From contig CAYWLR010000001.1 of the NCBI GenBank assembly GCA_964459465.1, forward strand, positions 124,001-188,000: a stretch of DNA of 64,000 nucleotides. Reading direction: 5' to 3'. Origin of the DNA: CALAMC01 sp964459465 (lineage in GTDB: Bacteria > Zixibacteria > MSB-5A5 > GN15 > PGXB01). Of the stretch, positions 60,632 to 64,000 are shown piece by piece. Below the pieces are notes generated by a model, which was not told the DNA's origin, did not search any database, and saw only the letters and a list, made by a program, of their open reading frames with translations. Within the stretch, counting starts at the first letter, position 1. Every line of letters begins with the position of its first letter. The position numbers were made by a program, and so were the translations under genes.

Positions 60632-62977
60632 TTATCTTAATAGAACCATTTTTCTGGTCTGACTGTGCTCGCCGGCCGTCAGGCGGTAAAAGTAAATTCC
60701 CGAAGCGATCGGCCGTTCGGTTTCAAAGGTGCCGTCCCACGTAATAATGTGCGAACCGGCCGCCTGATCGCTCATGGTTTCGGCCCAGATGCGTTGACCG
60801 AGAATATTAAAAACTTCGAGAACGACGTCGGAGCGCATGGGCAGGGTGTAGGGTATAGTGGTGGTCGGATTGAAGGGATTGGGGTAATTCTGCTCAAGGC
60901 GGAATTCATCGGGTAAATTGATATTGCCGTCTTCATCATTATCCAGTATGAGTGAGGGGATGATTATATCCTGCGCGACCGTGAAGCCATCCTTGACGAC
61001 GGTCAGGCAGTAGCCATCGGCGTTGACGAGCGGCCCGGAGAAATAATAGCGGCCGAGTTCGTCGGTGACCCCTTCTTCGATGATAATATCGTCATCGGAT
61101 AATACCACGGCGGCGTTCGGAATCGGGTTTTTGGTCCGTCCCGATTTGATGATGACTTTGTCGAACTGCAAGGGGTCGATATTCATCTCAAGATAATCGG
61201 GCCGTTCGAGATACATTTTCAAAGTCGGGTCGCCGTAGTAATTTTGTCCATAAATAAGGTCGCGGTAATAAGGGTAGTCCAGCCAGGAGAGATACATGGC
61301 GGTGACCGGACTGCCGTCGGCGTCGCCGAACAGGTGCTCGGTAAAGGAGCGCTCCAGAAGGTAGCTGGAGTAAACCCAGCCCCAGCGGGTATTGGCCACC
61401 ATGGCGACCGCCCCAGAATGAGGAAGTCCGATGATTCGCTCGACAAACGACCAGCCGGTGGGCAGGCCGCCGATGGAATCGAGGTCGAATCCGCCCATAT
61501 TGCAGGCAAGCGAATAGTAAACCGAGGTTTTGCCGTTGGCTTCGAGGTCGAAAAGCGATCCCTGGCCGCCGGTCTGAAGGGTCGATAATATGTATGATGC
61601 CGGCCATTCGGCGTAGTTGGCCGAGCGGACCATGAAGCCGTCGGAACGTCCATGGGCGAGGATATGAATCAGGCCGAATCCGTCGGCGATACGGTCGATG
61701 CCTTCCGGGCCGCCTGGGCTGGTCGGGCTGGGGTGATTGCCGGAGGGAAATTCCACGCCGGTGGTCGTATCGATTTCAAAACCGGCTGGAATCTGTGTCG
61801 CGATGATTTTATGCTGGCCGCCGCTGGGATAATCGCGCATCTGGTCGGCGGTGAAAAAAAGCGATCGGGCCAGATAGTCAAAGTCACCGTTGCCGGGATC
61901 GGTGCAATAGGCGATCAGTTTGGCGACATAGTTGGCGGCCAGAGTGTCGGTTGCAACCGGCACGCGGCCGACTTTCAGTTCGGGTGTGAAATTGGGCCGG
62001 TCATGATCCGGTTCGCCATATATGCCGTCACCGTCAACGTCCCAGTCGCCGTCGGTATCGGCAAAGTACAAATCAGACGGCATCAAATTATAGGGGTCTG
62101 ATGGAGGTTGAGAAGTGTTATAATAGTACAGATAGCGAACCGGGATGAGGTTGTCATCGCCGCCGAGAAGAACATATCGGCCGCCGGAATTATAAAAATC
62201 GATGAGGTAATTTCGCAGTTTGGCGGCGTTATCGAGACCATCGTAGTGAGCATAGACCGAGTCGATCAGGGCGATATCGGTGACGGTGCCGGTCAGGCGT
62301 TTGAAGCGGGCCAGAGTATTAAAGGCGGTGTCGAGCGCCGGAGTCGTGACGATAACGTAGTCGCAGCCCAGCGGCAGACCGATGGCACTTGATGTAAAAG
62401 ATGAAACGGCCCGGACATTTTTCTCTGTCCGGGTAAGCCGGGTTCGAATGATTTCCGCGGCGTCAACCGGGCCAACCGCCCCCGGAATGTTCAACTCGAT
62501 ATGAAAATTGAAGACCAACATTCCGTTGGCGCTTGCGGTCACCGGAAGAAGCGTCAGGCGCAGATAATTGCGGTCGTTGTCTTTTATTATTTCCGATTCA
62601 TATATTACGCTGGAAAGGTCGTTATTCGGCATATCCGTCGGATAATGCCGGGGTTCCAAAGAAGTCATCGGTCTTTCGAAACAGCGGATGTCCTCACCGA
62701 TCCGACCGAGAAAAGTTCGTTCCAGAGCGGTAACACTAATTGCCACCGGATCCGGATGGCCGGATAGCTCAAAATAGATTGTCTGAACCGGCAGGGAAAA
62801 CCGGCCGTTAATGGTCAGTCGATCGGTATTTTCAAGATTGAAATGGTAATCGCTATCGCTTCGCGAGAGGGCCGTGTCGGAATATTCGACGGTGTAAATT
62901 TCGGCGCGGGAAATCCCGGCAAAGACACCGAGCACCAGAATAAAATATATAAAATTTATGGCCCGTTTTCTCATCAT
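60632..62977 (-). CDS. gingipain-like (C25) secreted protease with C-terminal sorting domain
   Basis: A 781-residue exported cysteine protease. Signal peptide (INFIYFILVLGVFAGISRA-E), pro-region, then the C25 catalytic domain with CDYVIVTTPALDTAFNTLAR, FYNSGGRYVLLGGDDNLIPV, the catalytic His442 in IHILAHGRSDGF and Cys492 in YYSLACNMGGFD. After it come a carboxypeptidase-regulatory-like beta domain (about 605-670) and a C-terminal FlgD-like sorting domain starting EQNYPNPFNPTTTIPYTLP and ending KMVLLR. AAGGAGGCT precedes the ATG. In Bacteroidetes C25 includes gingipains and the PorU sortase; with its own sorting domain this protein could be either a cargo protease or PorU-like. Confidence 0.93.
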   Translation of the reverse strand: MMRKRAINFIYFILVLGVFAGISRAEIYTVEYSDTALSRSDSDYHFNLENTDRLTINGRFSLPVQTIYFELSGHPDPVAISVTALERTFLGRIGEDIRCFERPMTSLEPRHYPTDMPNNDLSSVIYESEIIKDNDRNYLRLTLLPVTASANGMLVFNFHIELNIPGAVGPVDAAEIIRTRLTRTEKNVRAVSSFTSSAIGLPLGCDYVIVTTPALDTAFNTLARFKRLTGTVTDIALIDSVYAHYDGLDNAAKLRNYLIDFYNSGGRYVLLGGDDNLIPVRYLYYYNTSQPPSDPYNLMPSDLYFADTDGDWDVDGDGIYGEPDHDRPNFTPELKVGRVPVATDTLAANYVAKLIAYCTDPGNGDFDYLARSLFFTADQMRDYPSGGQHKIIATQIPAGFEIDTTTGVEFPSGNHPSPTSPGGPEGIDRIADGFGLIHILAHGRSDGFMVRSANYAEWPASYILSTLQTGGQGSLFDLEANGKTSVYYSLACNMGGFDLDSIGGLPTGWSFVERIIGLPHSGAVAMVANTRWGWVYSSYLLERSFTEHLFGDADGSPVTAMYLSWLDYPYYRDLIYGQNYYGDPTLKMYLERPDYLEMNIDPLQFDKVIIKSGRTKNPIPNAAVVLSDDDIIIEEGVTDELGRYYFSGPLVNADGYCLTVVKDGFTVAQDIIIPSLILDNDEDGNINLPDEFRLEQNYPNPFNPTTTIPYTLPMRSDVVLEVFNILGQRIWAETMSDQAAGSHIITWDGTFETERPIASGIYFYRLTAGEHSQTRKMVLLR

Positions 62978-63325
62978 TAGCCTCCTTGTTTCAGCCTGAA
63001 TCGAAGGAATATTTCTGCATGAGGCCTGCCCTGATGCCGGGCAAACATTAAATATTCATATGTGGGGGCTAAGGTCTTAAAGCAATGGAGGATAGGTTTT
63101 AATAAGAACGGCTTTGGCGGCGGAGCCGAGGTTATGATGTTTTAAAAATAATTGATTGTGCCCCATACATTATGGGTCAAAATTAAAGTTTTAATTCAAA
63201 GGCAGATATATAAGTCGCTATCAAAACCATATGTAATGCAATTTCTTACCCTAAATGATTTAAACAATTTCTTTTAGTTATTGTATTTTAAGGGGTTATA
63301 ATGAAAAAAAATTAAAAATTAGGTC
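62978..63325. other. intergenic region between C25 protease and mraZ
   Basis: About 350 bases without a gene, strongly AT-rich from 63180 on. It should hold the minus-strand promoter of the protease and upstream elements of the mraZ promoter. One notable palindrome (63162-63176) is listed separately. Confidence 0.7.
63162..63176. repeat. 15 bp palindrome CCCATA-CAT-TATGGG
   Basis: Perfect 6 bp arms around a three-base centre, in the divergent intergenic region about 165 bp upstream of the mraZ -35 box and 185 bp from the protease start. Size and symmetry fit a dimeric repressor site; the regulator is unknown. Confidence 0.45.
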
Positions 63326-63354
63326 TTGACTTTTTTAAAAAAAAGTGAATTAAT
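63326..63354 (+). promoter_or_regulatory. candidate mraZ promoter
   Basis: TTGACT (63326-63331), 17 bp spacer that is almost pure A/T, ATTAAT (63349-63354). It is directly followed by the TGGRN boxes described next. Confidence 0.6.
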
Positions 63355-63365
63355 GGGGTTAATTA

Positions 63366-63390
63366 TGGAATGAAGTGGAGTAAAGTGGGA
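63366..63390 (+). promoter_or_regulatory. MraZ operator: three TGGRN direct repeats
   Basis: TGGAA (63366-63370), TGGAG (63376-63380) and TGGGA (63386-63390), each separated by exactly 5 bp (10 bp period). A further TGGGG stands at 63354-63358, 12 bp before the first. MraZ of E. coli binds TGGGN repeats with 5 bp spacers and represses its own operon. The third box overlaps the GGGAG ribosome site of mraZ. Confidence 0.8.
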
Positions 63391-63398
63391 GAATCTTG

Positions 63399-63860
63399 GT
63401 GGAAGGTTTCTTCGGCAGATTTATAGCTTTGATGGATTCCAAAGGAAGGATTTCTCTTCCCTCTAAACTACGACCCGAATCCAGAAAAGAAATTGATAAA
63501 GAAACCTTTGTTTTGACCAAAGGGCTGGATGGTTGTCTGGCCTTGTATCCCGAAAATGAGTGGGAGAAGATCCAGCAGCGGCTGGACACGTTAAGCTTTA
63601 CTCGCAAGGATTTCAGGTATTTCAGCCGGATGCTTCATTCGGCGGCGGTAGCGGTCACTCTGGACCGTCAGGGACGACTATTGATACCGACTCATCTTCA
63701 GCAGGATGCCGGGCTGGCCAAGGAAGTTCTGGTCATTGGCGCCTATCGCTGGATTGAGCTGTGGGAACCGGAACGGTATCAGGGTTATCTGGAAGAATAT
63801 GGCCAGAGTTATGAAGAGGTAGCGGAAAAACTATTTGACCCACCCAAACGGCAGGAGTAG
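63399..63860 (+). CDS. mraZ: transcriptional regulator MraZ
   Basis: A 153-residue protein with two AbrB/MraZ-like beta domains: FFGRFIALMDSKGRISLPSK LR...LTKGLDGCLALYP in the first, and HSAAVAVTLDRQGRLLIPTH LQQDAGL...VIGAYRWIELWEPE in the second. It forms a ring and represses the division/cell-wall operon. I prefer the GTG at 63399 (GGGAG 7 bp upstream); a TTG at 63396 is in frame. Its operator lies directly upstream. Confidence 0.96.
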   Translation: MEGFFGRFIALMDSKGRISLPSKLRPESRKEIDKETFVLTKGLDGCLALYPENEWEKIQQRLDTLSFTRKDFRYFSRMLHSAAVAVTLDRQGRLLIPTHLQQDAGLAKEVLVIGAYRWIELWEPERYQGYLEEYGQSYEEVAEKLFDPPKRQE

Positions 63861-64000
63861 CGAGGACTTTCACCGCCCGGTGATGTTGGACGAGGTTACA
63901 GGTTTTCTGATAACCCGTCCCGACGGCGTCTATTTTGACCTCACCTGTGGCGGGGGAGGTCACCTGCGCGGTTTGTCGGAGCACCTGTCGTCAGGGGCGC
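63835..64000 (+). CDS. rsmH: 16S rRNA (cytosine-N4) methyltransferase RsmH, 5' part
   Basis: The frame runs off the right edge. It reads FHRPVMLDEVTGFLITRPDG, VYFDLTCGGGGHLRGLSEHL; the HxPVM opening and the motif I D-x-T-x-GGGGH are typical of RsmH (MraW). The conserved His needs a start upstream of the GTG at 63880, and the only candidate after the in-frame stop at 63820 is the TTG at 63835, with GGAAAA before it, giving a 26 bp overlap with mraZ. Confidence 0.9.
   Translation, partial: MTHPNGRSSEDFHRPVMLDEVTGFLITRPDGVYFDLTCGGGGHLRGLSEHLSSGA

Noticed and set aside
60620..60640. Bidirectional terminator between the convergent glycosyltransferase and C25 genes
   Set aside because: Only 2 bp separate the stops and no hairpin with T-run is visible there.
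1..64000. CRISPR arrays, tRNA or rRNA genes
   Set aside because: No regularly spaced repeats were seen, and no cloverleaf or rRNA-like segments were recognised by eye in the intergenic regions; a tRNA scan would be the decisive test.

Overview
The window (64 kb, moderate GC by eye, dense gene packing, many ATGA/TGATG stop-start overlaps) comes from a diderm, non-proteobacterial organism, most likely a member of the FCB group or a related candidate phylum such as Zixibacteria. Reasons: three large secreted proteins end in a FlgD-like/type IX-type C-terminal sorting domain (two of them with a NYPNPFN motif), there is a PorV-like outer-membrane protein and an LptE-like lipoprotein, and the last genes are mraZ-rsmH. 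The phylum call is inference. A run of 10 N at 19912-19921 shows this is a scaffolded draft or metagenome assembly, and the sequence just after it looks chimeric.

Layout: 1-11320 holds an AHSA1-domain protein, MscS channel, a DUF4416/QueG-like pair, a secreted subtilase, the histidine-degradation genes hutU and hutI, and an outer-membrane set (LptE-like lipoprotein, PorV-like protein, small lipoprotein) followed by a cold-shock-domain protein. 11611-22754 is the most unusual part: one apparent 12-gene operon made of three tandem copies (A, B, C) of a four-gene membrane module (1: signal peptide-FN3-TM-DUF6754-TM; 2: small polytopic protein; 3: membrane-anchored extracytoplasmic Rossmann-like domain; 4: polytopic protein with a conserved FFFSKEHKG motif). 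It has a candidate promoter upstream and a strong terminator downstream, and no known function that I recognise. 23071-33736 holds a small basic repeat protein, pyruvate phosphate dikinase with a histone-H1-like N-terminal tail, a HAD hydrolase, two lipoproteins, ComM, a GAF-GAF-PP2C phosphatase and a 4-hydroxybutyryl-CoA-dehydratase-like flavoprotein with altered cluster ligands.

33737-34526 is a gene-poor stretch with short hairpins and a remnant of an IS110-type transposase. On the minus strand lie a phosphate transporter (Pit plus DUF47) and a four-gene membrane operon in which a 33-residue single-span protein is translationally coupled to a PutP-like symporter. From 39891 onward the plus strand carries housekeeping genes in long overlapping runs: ftsE-ftsX-envC-like, holB-ricT-metG-tatD-rsmA (an order also familiar from Firmicutes), pdxJ-like, rluD, purM, gpmI, lnt, then a secreted beta-propeller protein, a FemAB/GNAT-like protein and three glycosyltransferases (surface polysaccharide). 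A convergent gingipain-like C25 protease follows, and the window ends in the division/cell-wall cluster (mraZ with a recognisable MraZ operator, and the 5' end of rsmH).

Cell-envelope biology dominates: secretion of sorting-domain proteases, LPS assembly, lipoprotein acylation, septal hydrolase control and the triplicated DUF6754 membrane system. All assignments were made by reading the sequence; no database searches were run.
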